Program-made: the position numbers and the translations under genes | Source of the DNA: Stappia sediminis | Lineage (GTDB): Bacteria > Pseudomonadota > Alphaproteobacteria > Rhizobiales > Stappiaceae | Assembly: GCF_009826895.1 (NCBI RefSeq) | Contig: NZ_WUMV01000003.1 | Coordinates: 885,501 to 949,500, forward strand | DNA length: 64,000 bases | Direction: 5' to 3' | Shown here: positions 28,090 through 36,524 of the stretch, piece after piece | How the letters are laid out: each line of letters begins with the position of its first letter | How positions within the stretch are numbered: the stretch's first letter is position 1 | Notes under the pieces: generated by a model | Database searches by the model: none | Seen by the model: the letters and a program-made list of their open reading frames with translations, nothing else | Told to the model about the DNA's origin: nothing

Positions 28090-29097
28090 ATGTTACGTTT
28101 CCTGGTCGGTCGCATCGGACTGCTGATCCCGACATTCCTTGGCGTTACGCTCGTCGCTTTTTCGTTCATCCGTCTGCTGCCGGGCGATCCGCTCGACCTG
28201 CTCGCAGGCGAGCGCGGCATAGATCCGGCGCGCAAGGCGGAGCTGCTGCATCAGATGGGCTTCGACAGGCCATTGTGGCACCAATACCTCATGTATCTCG
28301 GAGATATTCTGCAGGGCGACCTCGGCACGTCTTTCGTCTCTAAGAAGCCTGTCCTGGAGGAATTCTTCACGCTGTTCCCGGCGACCGTCGAGCTGTCGCT
28401 CTGCGCGATTTTCATCGCTGTCGCGATCGGAATTCCGGCAGGCATCTTCGCCGCCGTCAAACGCGGCTCCTTCTTCGACCAGACGATCATGGGCACGGCG
28501 CTCGTCGGCTATTCCATGCCGATCTTCTGGTGGGGCCTGCTGCTCATCATCTTTTTCTCCGGCATCCTGCAGTGGACGCCGGTTTCGGGGCGTATCTCGC
28601 TTATCTACTTCTTTCCGCAAGTGACGGGCTTCATGCTGATCGACAGCCTGCTCTCGGGACAGGAGGGCGCGTTCAAATCCGCTGTCAGTCACCTGATCCT
28701 GCCGTCGGTGGTGCTTGCCACGATCCCGCTTGCGGTGATCGCGCGCCAGACGCGTTCGGCAATGCTTGAGGTGCTCGGCGAAGACTACGTCCGCACGGCG
28801 CGCGCGAAGGGTCTTGCCCCCTTCCGGGTCATCGGCCTGCATGCGCTGCGCAACGCGCTCATCCCGGTGATCACGACGATCGGCCTTCAGGTCGGCGTGC
28901 TTCTTGCCGGCGCGATCCTGACGGAGACGATCTTCTCGTGGCCCGGCATCGGAAAATGGCTCGTGGACAGCATTTCGCGCCGCGACTATTTCGTCGTCCA
29001 GGGCGCACTTTTGATGATTGCCGGAGTGGTGATGCTGGTGAACCTCATCGTCGATGTGCTCTACGGTCTCATCAATCCGCGCATTCGCCACAACTGA
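28090..29097 (+). CDS. dppB: Dipeptide ABC transporter, permease subunit 1
   Basis: 335 residues with six hydrophobic segments and the binding-protein-dependent permease signature (EAA loop: EVLGEDYVRTARAKGLAPFRVIGLHALRNALIPVI). The N-terminus RFLVGRIGLLIPTFLGVTLVAFSFIRLLPGDP is typical of DppB/OppB. It follows dppA after 227 bases that contain a hairpin, and is followed by dppC 17 bases later. Confidence 0.93.
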   Translation: MLRFLVGRIGLLIPTFLGVTLVAFSFIRLLPGDPLDLLAGERGIDPARKAELLHQMGFDRPLWHQYLMYLGDILQGDLGTSFVSKKPVLEEFFTLFPATVELSLCAIFIAVAIGIPAGIFAAVKRGSFFDQTIMGTALVGYSMPIFWWGLLLIIFFSGILQWTPVSGRISLIYFFPQVTGFMLIDSLLSGQEGAFKSAVSHLILPSVVLATIPLAVIARQTRSAMLEVLGEDYVRTARAKGLAPFRVIGLHALRNALIPVITTIGLQVGVLLAGAILTETIFSWPGIGKWLVDSISRRDYFVVQGALLMIAGVVMLVNLIVDVLYGLINPRIRHN

Positions 29098-29114
29098 GCC
29101 GGGGAACGGAAAAT

Positions 29115-30056
29115 ATGACGAACGTTTCGACAACCGAAACCCGGGCAAAGGGCGCCGTCGCAGAAAAACTTGCCAGCGAAAGCCGCAATGCGACGAAGGC
29201 GATGCTGGTCGAGTTCTGGTACTACTTCAAGCAGAACCGCGGCGCGGTCATCGGTCTTGCGGTCTTCCTGATCCTGGTCGTGGTCGCCCTTCTGGCACCG
29301 TATGTCGCTCCCCATTCGCCCGATATGCAGTATCGCGAAAACTTCCTTCAGCCTCCGGCATGGGAAGAGGGCGGTAGCGCGACATTCCTGCTCGGTACGG
29401 ACGCCGTCGGTCGCGATATTCTTTCGCGCCTGATCTACGGCTCGCGCTATTCGCTCTTCATCGGCGTCGTCGTGGTGACGATCGCGCTTTCGGGCGGCAT
29501 CGTGCTCGGCGTCATTGCCGGTTATTTCCGCGGGAGCGTCGATACTTTCATCATGCGGGTGATGGATATCATCCTGGCCTTCCCCTCTCTGCTGCTGGCG
29601 CTCGTGCTTGTCGCCATCCTGGGGCCGGGGCTCACCAACGCGATGATCGCGATCGCCATCGTCCTGCAGCCGCACTTTGTCCGCCTTACCCGCGCAGCAG
29701 TCCTTTCGGAGCGCAACCGCGACTATGTGGTCGCCGCGCGCGTTGCCGGTGCGGGGAATTTGCGGCTCATGTTCAAGACGATCCTGCCGAACTGTCTTTC
29801 GCCGCTGATCGTTCAGGCCACGCTTTCCTTCTCCAATGCGATCCTCGATGCCGCAGCCCTCGGCTTCCTCGGCATGGGTGCTCAGCCGCCGACGCCCGAA
29901 TGGGGCACCATGCTGGCCGAGGCGCGCGAGTTCATCCTGCGTGCATGGTGGGTGGTTACCTTCCCCGGCCTTGCCATCCTCGTAACGGTCCTGGCGATCA
30001 ATCTCGTCGGCGACGGTTTGCGCGACGCGCTCGACCCGAAGCTGAAGCGGAGCTGA
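29115..30056 (+). CDS. dppC: Dipeptide ABC transporter, permease subunit 2
   Basis: 313 residues from the ATG at 29115 (the open frame reaches back into dppB). N-terminal cytoplasmic stretch, first membrane helix at VIGLAVFLILVVVALLAPYVAP, the LLGTDAVGRDILSRLIYGSRYSL motif of OppC/DppC, and the EAA loop (SERNRDYVVAARVAGAGNLRLMFKTILPNCLSPLI). Forms the membrane channel with DppB. dppD starts four bases after its stop. Confidence 0.93.
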   Translation: MTNVSTTETRAKGAVAEKLASESRNATKAMLVEFWYYFKQNRGAVIGLAVFLILVVVALLAPYVAPHSPDMQYRENFLQPPAWEEGGSATFLLGTDAVGRDILSRLIYGSRYSLFIGVVVVTIALSGGIVLGVIAGYFRGSVDTFIMRVMDIILAFPSLLLALVLVAILGPGLTNAMIAIAIVLQPHFVRLTRAAVLSERNRDYVVAARVAGAGNLRLMFKTILPNCLSPLIVQATLSFSNAILDAAALGFLGMGAQPPTPEWGTMLAEAREFILRAWWVVTFPGLAILVTVLAINLVGDGLRDALDPKLKRS

Positions 30057-30060
30057 GCCC

Positions 30061-30918
30061 ATGCCTCTTCTTGAAATTCGCAATCTTAAGGTCGAGTTCG
30101 AAACGGCGTCCGGTCCCTTCAAGGCGCTCGACGGTGTGGACTACACGGTCGATTCCGGTGAGGTGCTGGCGATCGTCGGAGAGAGCGGCTCGGGCAAGTC
30201 GGTTGCCATGCTGGCGCTCATGGGGCTCCTGCCCGATACGGCGACCGTGACCGTCGACAAGATGGAATTCGAGGGCCGGGATATCACGAAGCTGTCCGCC
30301 ACCGACCGCCGTCAGGTGATCGGCAAGGACATTTCGATGATCTTCCAGGAGCCGATCGCAAGCCTCAATCCTTGCTTCACGGTCGGCTTCCAGATCGGCG
30401 AGGCTTTGAAGGTTCACACGGACCTTTCTTCATCCGATCGTTCCAGGCGCGTGATCGAACTTTTGGAGGCGGTCGGCATCCCCGAGCCGAAGGGAAGGCT
30501 GTCGAGCTTCCCGCACCAGATGTCGGGCGGCCAGTGCCAGCGCGTGATGATCGCCATGGCCATCGCCTGCCAGCCGAAGCTTCTGATCGCTGACGAACCG
30601 ACGACCGCACTCGACGTTACGATCCAGAAACAGATCCTCGATCTTCTGTTGAAGCTTCAGGAAGAAAGCGGCATGGGCCTGATCATGATCACGCACGACA
30701 TGGGCGTGGTCGCGGAAACGGCTGACCGCGTGGTCGTGCAATATCAGGGCCGCCAGATGGAAGAATCCGACGTGCTCACCCTTTTCGAAAGCCCGAAGCA
30801 TCCTTACACGAAGGCGCTTTTGTCCGCGCTTCCCGAAAACGCCACCGGCGATCGTTTGCCGACGGTGAGCGATTTTCGTGAATTCCTTGAAAGCGAAGCC
30901 AAAAAGGTGAGCGCATGA
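30061..30918 (+). CDS. dppD: Dipeptide ABC transporter, ATPase subunit DppD
   Basis: 285 residues. Walker [12 protein letters not shown] loop [11 protein letters not shown], signature [16 protein letters not shown], Walker [17 protein letters not shown], and the switch His in MITHDMG. The C-terminal extension ([13 protein letters not shown]) is that of the oligopeptide/dipeptide ATPase subfamily, although the usual cysteine cluster for an iron-sulfur site is not evident. Overlaps dppF by four bases. Confidence 0.93.
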   Translation: MPLLEIRNLKVEFETASGPFKALDGVDYTVDSGEVLAIVGESGSGKSVAMLALMGLLPDTATVTVDKMEFEGRDITKLSATDRRQVIGKDISMIFQEPIASLNPCFTVGFQIGEALKVHTDLSSSDRSRRVIELLEAVGIPEPKGRLSSFPHQMSGGQCQRVMIAMAIACQPKLLIADEPTTALDVTIQKQILDLLLKLQEESGMGLIMITHDMGVVAETADRVVVQYQGRQMEESDVLTLFESPKHPYTKALLSALPENATGDRLPTVSDFREFLESEAKKVSA

Positions 30919-31745
30919 GCGGCGACATCATCCTCAAGGTCCGCGATCTGAAGCGCGATTACGTAACCAAAGGCGGCCTGTTCAAGAAGGAAAGCACGCT
31001 TTCCGCCTTGAAAGGCGTTAGCTTCGATGTCGAACGCGGTTCCACGCTTGCCGTCGTCGGGGAAAGCGGCTGCGGCAAATCCACGCTTGCGCGCATTCTG
31101 ACCATGATAGATCCCGCGACCGCGGGCACTGTCGAGATCGACGGAACCGCGATCGATATTTCGAAGGGAAACATCTCCAGGGAGATGCGCCAGAAGGTGC
31201 AGATCGTCTTCCAGAACCCGTACGGTTCGCTCAATCCGCGCCAGAAGATCGGCGCGGTTCTGGAAGAGCCGCTTCTGCTCAATTCCGACAAACCTGCCGC
31301 CGAACGCCGCGATCTCGCGCTTTCCATGCTGGAAAAGGTCGGCCTGAAGCCGGAGCATTACGGGCGCTATCCGCACATGTTCTCCGGTGGCCAACGTCAG
31401 CGTATTGCCATCGCCCGTGCGATTATGCTGCAGCCGAAGCTGCTCGTCCTCGACGAGCCGGTTTCCGCGCTGGATCTTTCCGTGCAGGCGCAGATCCTGA
31501 ATCTGCTGGCCGACCTGCAGGACGAGTTCGACCTCACCTACGTCTTTATTAGCCACGATCTTTCGGTCGTGCGCTACATCGCCGACAAGGTGATGGTGAT
31601 GTATTTCGGCGAGGCGGTGGAATACGGCACGCGCGACGAAGTCTTCTCCGACCCGAAGCACAGCTACACGAAGACGCTCTTCGCCGCGACGCCGCGCGCG
31701 GATATCGAAAGCATCCGTGAAAGGCTTGCGAATAAGGCGGCATAG
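30915..31745 (+). CDS. dppF: Dipeptide ABC transporter, ATPase subunit DppF
   Basis: 276 residues. Walker A VGESGCGKSTLARIL, Q loop VFQNPYGSLNPRQKIG, signature FSGGQRQRIAIARAIM, Walker B LLVLDEPVSALDLSVQ, switch His in FISHDLS, and the family C-terminus DPKHSYTKTLFAATPRAD. Together with DppD it energises DppBC. It is the last gene of the operon; a clear terminator follows at 31776-31804. Confidence 0.93.
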   Translation: MSGDIILKVRDLKRDYVTKGGLFKKESTLSALKGVSFDVERGSTLAVVGESGCGKSTLARILTMIDPATAGTVEIDGTAIDISKGNISREMRQKVQIVFQNPYGSLNPRQKIGAVLEEPLLLNSDKPAAERRDLALSMLEKVGLKPEHYGRYPHMFSGGQRQRIAIARAIMLQPKLLVLDEPVSALDLSVQAQILNLLADLQDEFDLTYVFISHDLSVVRYIADKVMVMYFGEAVEYGTRDEVFSDPKHSYTKTLFAATPRADIESIRERLANKAA

Positions 31746-31775
31746 CTCTGTTCGATTCGTGTATTTCCAGCATAA

Positions 31776-31804
31776 GCCTCCGCCTTATCGGCGGAGGCTT
31801 TTCT
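31776..31804 (+). terminator. Rho-independent terminator of the dpp operon
   Basis: GCCTCCGCC (31776-31784) pairs with GGCGGAGGC (31790-31798) around a TTATC loop, followed by TTTTCT, 31 bases after the dppF stop. Confidence 0.88.
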
Positions 31805-31844
31805 GTATCGCTATCCATTTAAGCGCCTGTCTCGAAACCGTCAT

Positions 31845-31868
31845 ATATTTCGGCTATTCGCGAAATAT
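31845..31868. promoter_or_regulatory. Probable ArsR operator overlapping the arsR start codon
   Basis: ATATTTCG (31845-31852) and CGAAATAT (31861-31868) form an 8-bp inverted repeat with an 8-base spacer. The right arm covers the first two bases of the arsR ATG (31867-31869), so bound repressor would block the very start of the operon. Confidence 0.65.
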
Positions 31869-32223
31869 GGAAAAGATCGATGCATTGGCGGCGCTTTCAG
31901 CGCTCGGGCAGGAGACGCGGCTCGATGTCTATCGCCTTCTCGTAAAGGCGGGCAGGGCTGGGCTTGCTGCGGGTGAAGTCGCTGAAGAACTAGGCGTTCT
32001 GCCGAATACGCTCTCGAATCATCTTGCGAACCTTTCACGCGCCGGCCTGGTCCGCCAGACGCGCGAGGGGCGCGTTCTGCGTTACACGGCGGATTTCGCA
32101 CGCATGCGTGGCCTGCTCGATTATCTGATGGCTGATTGCTGTGGCGGAAGGCCGGAAATCTGCGCACCGTTCATGGAGGGCCCCGGTTGCTCCGAACATG
32201 AGGAAAAGACGAAAACCGCATGA
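31867..32223 (+). CDS. arsR: ArsR family arsenite-responsive repressor
   Basis: 118 residues. Winged helix-turn-helix: ETRLDVYRLLVKAGRAGLAAGEVAEELG and LPNTLSNHLANLSRAGLVRQTREGR. The sensing cysteines Cys91, Cys92, Cys99 (and Cys108) lie in the C-terminal tail (ADCCGGRPEIC), like the Acidithiobacillus-type ArsR and unlike the E. coli type, where they are in the recognition helix. Arsenite binding should release it from DNA. It overlaps arsC by four bases (ATGA). Confidence 0.9.
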   Translation: MEKIDALAALSALGQETRLDVYRLLVKAGRAGLAAGEVAEELGVLPNTLSNHLANLSRAGLVRQTREGRVLRYTADFARMRGLLDYLMADCCGGRPEICAPFMEGPGCSEHEEKTKTA

Positions 32224-32717
32224 GCCTGCAAACTCGAAACGTACTCTTCCTCTGCACGGCCAATTCCGCCCGTTCGATCCTTGCCGAGGCGATCCTGAAC
32301 AGGCTCGGCGAAGGACGTTTCAAGGCATTTTCCGCAGGCTCGCACCCGCGCGGGCAGGTCAATCCGGATGCGCTGGAATGCCTGAAACGCCGCGGTCATG
32401 AGGTCGCAGGGTTGAACTCGAAGAGCTGGGAGGTTTTCTCCAGCCCCGATGCGCCGCAAATGGATTTGATCGTCACCGTCTGCGATGCCGCTGCGGGTGA
32501 GGCCTGCCCGTTCTGGCCGGGTCATCCGCTCACCGTTCATTGGGGCATTCCCGATCCCGCGGGCGCGGACGGGGCGGAAGGCGGCGAGGCGGCCTTTAAC
32601 CTCGCCTATGACCGGCTTGAGCGGCGCATCGCGGCCTTGCTTGCTCTGGGCGGCAATGTCTTCACGGCGGACGATGCCAGGACGCAACTGTCGATCATCG
32701 GCCGGATCGACGACTAG
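32220..32717 (+). CDS. arsC: Arsenate reductase, low-molecular-weight phosphatase type
   Basis: 165 residues. The phosphatase-like P-loop CTANSARS starts at Cys12; Cys88 and Cys96 (TVCDAAAGEACPFWPG) complete the redox triad of the thioredoxin-coupled ArsC class. DPAGADG carries the conserved general acid Asp. It reduces arsenate to arsenite, which the next gene product exports. It lies between arsR and acr3 in one operon. Confidence 0.92.
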   Translation: MSLQTRNVLFLCTANSARSILAEAILNRLGEGRFKAFSAGSHPRGQVNPDALECLKRRGHEVAGLNSKSWEVFSSPDAPQMDLIVTVCDAAAGEACPFWPGHPLTVHWGIPDPAGADGAEGGEAAFNLAYDRLERRIAALLALGGNVFTADDARTQLSIIGRIDD

Positions 32718-32787
32718 TTGACGATGTCTTCTTACGGCGCCGTTTCCGGCGGGTGGCGATATTGACAGAATTCCAGGAGGTTAAAGC

Positions 32788-33831
32788 GTGGCATCTGCGG
32801 AACACTCCCCACTTGGTTTTTTCGAGCGCTACCTCTCCCTGTGGGTGGCCTTGTGCATCGCTGCCGGCGTCGGTTTGGGCCTTATTTTGCCCCGCGTCTT
32901 TTCCGCGATCGCCATATTGGAATACGCCAATGTCAACCTAGTCGTCGCGGTTTTCATCTGGGTGATGATTTACCCGATGATGGTCAATGTCGATTTCGCC
33001 TCGATCAAGGATGTCGGCAAGAAACCCAAGGGGCTGTGCATCACGCTGGTCGTCAACTGGCTGGTAAAGCCCTTCACCATGGCTGCCCTCGGCATCCTGT
33101 TTTTTGAGCATCTTTTCGCGGGGTTCGTCGACCCGCAGAGCGCCAAGGAATACATCGCCGGGATGATCCTTCTCGGCGTGGCGCCCTGCACGGCGATGGT
33201 GTTCGTGTGGAGCCAGTTGGTGCGCGGCGACGCTAACTACACTCTGGTACAGGTTTCCATCAACGATATCATCATGGTTTTCGCCTTCGCGCCAATTGCG
33301 GCCCTGCTTTTGGGCGTGACCGATATCGTTGTGCCATGGGAGACCTTGTTCCTCTCTGTTGTCCTCTACGTCATTATACCGCTCGCGTTCGGTTATCTCA
33401 CGCGCAGGGCGTTGGACCGGGCGGACGATCATGAGCGTATCGCCGAGTTCACCGCGAAGGTGAAACCCTTCTCGGTCATGGGCTTGCTGGCGACAGTGGT
33501 GTTGCTGTTCGGTTTCCAGGCGCAAACGATTATCGACAAGCCGAGCGTCATCGCCCTGATCGCGGCACCGCTCCTGGTGCAAAGCTACGGTATCTTCATC
33601 ATCGCCTATTTCTGGGGGTATGTGTGGCGGGTGCCATTCGCGACCGCCGCACCCGCAGCCCTTATCGGCACGTCCAACTTTTTCGAATTGGCGGTGGCCG
33701 TGGCGATCAGCCTTTTCGGCCTGAACTCCGGGGCTGCGCTCGCGACCGTGGTCGGCGTTCTGGTCGAGGTTCCGGTGATGCTGTCCCTTGTCGCATTCGC
33801 GAACCGCACGCGCCACATGTTTGCGACGTAG
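32788..33831 (+). CDS. acr3: Arsenite efflux transporter Acr3
   Basis: 347 residues with about ten membrane helices. The functional cysteine of Acr3 proteins is Cys134 in [18 protein letters not shown]; the conserved Glu is in [12 protein letters not shown]. It exports arsenite using the proton gradient. The start is GTG at 32788, chosen for a full AGGAGG seven bases upstream. It follows arsC after 70 bases and ends the arsenic operon. Confidence 0.94.
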   Translation: MASAEHSPLGFFERYLSLWVALCIAAGVGLGLILPRVFSAIAILEYANVNLVVAVFIWVMIYPMMVNVDFASIKDVGKKPKGLCITLVVNWLVKPFTMAALGILFFEHLFAGFVDPQSAKEYIAGMILLGVAPCTAMVFVWSQLVRGDANYTLVQVSINDIIMVFAFAPIAALLLGVTDIVVPWETLFLSVVLYVIIPLAFGYLTRRALDRADDHERIAEFTAKVKPFSVMGLLATVVLLFGFQAQTIIDKPSVIALIAAPLLVQSYGIFIIAYFWGYVWRVPFATAAPAALIGTSNFFELAVAVAISLFGLNSGAALATVVGVLVEVPVMLSLVAFANRTRHMFAT

Positions 33832-34146
33832 CGTTTCTGACTCTCTTCCACGATCAGGCGGTGGCCAATAAGGAAGCCACCCGCCGGTGCAGAAAACGCA
33901 TCGGTTCATCGGCTTTTTCGCTGGCCGCCTCCGGCTTGCTGGAAGCGATTGCCGTGATCGGATCCATGTGTTGCAAGGCAGCGCTGTTGATGTTGCTTTC
34001 GGCGAATTATCGGGGCCGGAAGCAACGCGAACGAAGCCTCAAGGGCGTGGAGCATGCATGTGTCGAAAGCCTTGTTTCAAAGGCACTTGCGGAATGTCCC
34101 GCTTTGCCCGACCTTTGAGACGAGTTTTCTCCGGTTCGTGTGAAGC
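33832..34146. other. Gap of 315 bases after acr3 without a recognised gene
   Basis: The plus strand has an open frame here running to 34118, and another to 34150, but neither shows family motifs, a ribosome site or a start near the gap's beginning. It may be the decayed end of a former ars-operon gene, or simply the promoter region of the oxidoreductase gene at 34147. No terminator hairpin was found. Confidence 0.35.
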
Positions 34147-35388
34147 ATGAAGCCTCAATCCGTTCACATTCTGGGAGCCGGCATCATCGGCCTTGCAACC
34201 GCGGCCGTCCTGATCGATCGCGGGTTCGACGTCACGGTGATCGACCGGGAAGGCCCGGGCGAGGGTACTTCGCGCGGCAATGCCGCCGCAATCGCCTGGA
34301 CGGATGTTGCCCCGCTTGCCTCACCCGGCATCTGGAAGAAGGCGCCCGGCTGGCTGCTCGATCCGCTGGGCCCGCTTACCGTACGCCCTTCCTATGCGTT
34401 CAACATTCTGCCCTGGATGCTGCGCTTCATGCAGGCCGCAACTCCTTCGGCCATGAAGCGATCGACGCAAGCCATCGCGGCGCTGAACGGCCTCGCGCTT
34501 CCTGCGTGGGAGCGGATATGGGAGCGCATGGCCTGGAGCAATCACGTCAGGCACGAAGGCTGCCTCGACGTTTTCGACAAGCCTTCCCAGCTCGCCGAAG
34601 CCCGTGGAGGGTGGCAGAGCCAGCGCAATCACGGGATGGATGTGCGTGAGCTTTCAGGCGATGAACTGCGCGAGATGGAGCCGGATCTTTCCTCCGATGT
34701 CGTCGGCGGGGCCTATCTGCCGGGCTGGCTCCATGTAGATGACCCTTATGAACTCTGTCGGGATCTGGCGGCTTACGTGATGGCGCGCGGCGGCAGCATC
34801 ATGAAGGGGGAGGCGGTGTCCGTTGCAAGAACGGAGACAGGGGCGATTGTCCGCCTTGAGGAAGGGCACATCATAAAAACGGAAGCCCTGGTGATTGCCT
34901 GCGGGGCATGGTCGAAGTGGTTGGCTGCCGAGTTCGGCGACGATATCCCCCTCGATACGGAGCGCGGCTACAATATCACCGTGCCGGTGCCGGGCGTTTC
35001 CTTTCGCCGTTTCATCATGCTGCCCGGATATGGCTTCGTCATGTCGCCGATCGCACGCGGTCTTCGCATCGGCGGCGCTGTGGAATTCGGCGGGTTGAAA
35101 GCCGCGCCGAACTGGCAGCGCGTCGATGCGCTCGTTGCGCGAGCCAAACGCATCGCGCCGAACCTCAATGCCGATCACGGCGAGCGCTGGATGGGCTTTC
35201 GCCCGTCGATCCCTGACAGTCTGCCGGTCATTTCGCGGGCAAGCGGGGGCTCCAATGTGTTTTACGCCTTCGGCCACGCCCATCATGGCTTGACGCAGGC
35301 CGCCGCGACCGCCGAAATCCTCGCAAGTCTGATCGCGGGCGAGGAGCCGCCGGTCGATATCGCGCCCTATCGGGCAAACCGTTTTTGA
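34147..35388 (+). CDS. FAD-dependent D-amino acid oxidoreductase (DadA-like), probably hydroxy-D-proline dehydrogenase
   Basis: 413 residues. The FAD Rossmann motif is HILGAGIIGLATAAVLIDRGFDVTVIDRE at residues 7-35; the DAO-family C-terminus is WMGFRPSIPDSLPVISRASG then FYAFGHAHHGLTQAAAT. DAO enzymes oxidise D-amino acids with FAD at the inner membrane. The next gene, 16 bases on, encodes a two-cysteine proline-racemase-family protein, so the likely substrate is cis-4-hydroxy-D-proline. The remaining pathway genes are not in the window, so the substrate is inferred. Confidence 0.8.
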   Translation: MKPQSVHILGAGIIGLATAAVLIDRGFDVTVIDREGPGEGTSRGNAAAIAWTDVAPLASPGIWKKAPGWLLDPLGPLTVRPSYAFNILPWMLRFMQAATPSAMKRSTQAIAALNGLALPAWERIWERMAWSNHVRHEGCLDVFDKPSQLAEARGGWQSQRNHGMDVRELSGDELREMEPDLSSDVVGGAYLPGWLHVDDPYELCRDLAAYVMARGGSIMKGEAVSVARTETGAIVRLEEGHIIKTEALVIACGAWSKWLAAEFGDDIPLDTERGYNITVPVPGVSFRRFIMLPGYGFVMSPIARGLRIGGAVEFGGLKAAPNWQRVDALVARAKRIAPNLNADHGERWMGFRPSIPDSLPVISRASGGSNVFYAFGHAHHGLTQAAATAEILASLIAGEEPPVDIAPYRANRF

Positions 35389-35404
35389 AACCGAGGTCGA
35401 ATTG

Positions 35405-36442
35405 ATGGCGCGTCACACATTCTTCTGCATCGACGGTCACACCTGCGGCAATCCGGTGCGCCTTGTCGCGGGCGGCGGTCCGCGTCTCGAAGGCGCGTCG
35501 ATGTTCGAGCGTCGCCAGCATTTCCTGGAGAATTTCGACTGGATCCGCACGGGCCTCATGTATGAGCCGCGCGGTCACGACATGATGTCGGGCGCGCTTC
35601 TTTATTCGCCGACGCGGGAGGATTGCGACACAGGCGTGCTCTATATCGAGACTTCCGGCTGTTTGCCCATGTGCGGGCACGGGACCATCGGCACCGTCAC
35701 CATGGCGGTGGAGGAGGGGCTCGTTACACCCAAGGTGCCCGGAAGCCTGAGGCTGGAGACGCCTGCAGGCCTCGTCATCGCCGACTACGAGCAGGACGGC
35801 GACACCGTAACCTCGGTGACGCTCACAAACGTCGCCTCGTTTCTGGCTGCGGAAAACCTCGAAATCGAATGCGAAACCTTCGGTCCGTTGACGGTCGATG
35901 TCGCCTATGGCGGAAATTTCTATGCGATCGTCGAACCGCAGGGCGAATTTGCGGGTGTCGGTTCGGTCGATGTCGGCGACCTTCTGGCCGCAAGCCCGAA
36001 ACTGCGTTCGGCGCTCAATGCGGCTTATGAAATCGTTCACCCGGAGAACGAGCGCATTCGCGGTATCTCCCACATCATGTGGACGGGCCCTGCGACGGTG
36101 AACGGGGCGGACGCCAGAAACGCCGTCTTCTACGGCGACAAGGCGATCGACCGCAGCCCCTGCGGCACGGGAACGTCCGCCCGCATGGCGCAGCTTCACG
36201 CGAAGGGCAGGCTCAAGGTCGGCGATACCTTCGTGCATGAAAGCATCATCAATTCCCTTTTCGTTGGTGGGGTGAAATCCGAAATCACGGTCGGCAATAG
36301 GCGCGCAATCGTGCCGACCGTGACGGGCAGTGCCTACAAGACTGGCACCAGCACGATCACGCTTGACGAGCGCGACCCCTATATGACCGGCTTTCAGGTT
36401 GCCGGCACCGGCGTCACGCACTTTCCCCGACCTTCCTCGTGA
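35405..36442 (+). CDS. Proline racemase family enzyme, probable 4-hydroxyproline 2-epimerase
   Basis: 345 residues from the ATG at 35405 (a TTG just before it is also in frame). Both catalytic cysteines are present: Cys90 in PMCGHGTIG and Cys253 in DRSPCGTGTSA. Two cysteines point to racemase or epimerase rather than trans-3-hydroxyproline dehydratase, which has Ser/Thr replacements. With the DAO-type gene immediately upstream, conversion of trans-4-hydroxy-L-proline to cis-4-hydroxy-D-proline is the best reading; plain proline racemase cannot be excluded. Confidence 0.82.
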   Translation: MARHTFFCIDGHTCGNPVRLVAGGGPRLEGASMFERRQHFLENFDWIRTGLMYEPRGHDMMSGALLYSPTREDCDTGVLYIETSGCLPMCGHGTIGTVTMAVEEGLVTPKVPGSLRLETPAGLVIADYEQDGDTVTSVTLTNVASFLAAENLEIECETFGPLTVDVAYGGNFYAIVEPQGEFAGVGSVDVGDLLAASPKLRSALNAAYEIVHPENERIRGISHIMWTGPATVNGADARNAVFYGDKAIDRSPCGTGTSARMAQLHAKGRLKVGDTFVHESIINSLFVGGVKSEITVGNRRAIVPTVTGSAYKTGTSTITLDERDPYMTGFQVAGTGVTHFPRPSS

Positions 36443-36524
36443 TGCACTCAAATTTTCGGCAGGGGCTTCGCTTAAGCGCGGAATCAGCTATCAATCCATT
36501 GACCGGAACGGATTAGGAACAGAA

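Noticed and set aside
33624-34118. 164-residue ORF starting inside acr3
   Set aside because: Its first half is a shifted-frame shadow of acr3 and the rest has no family features.
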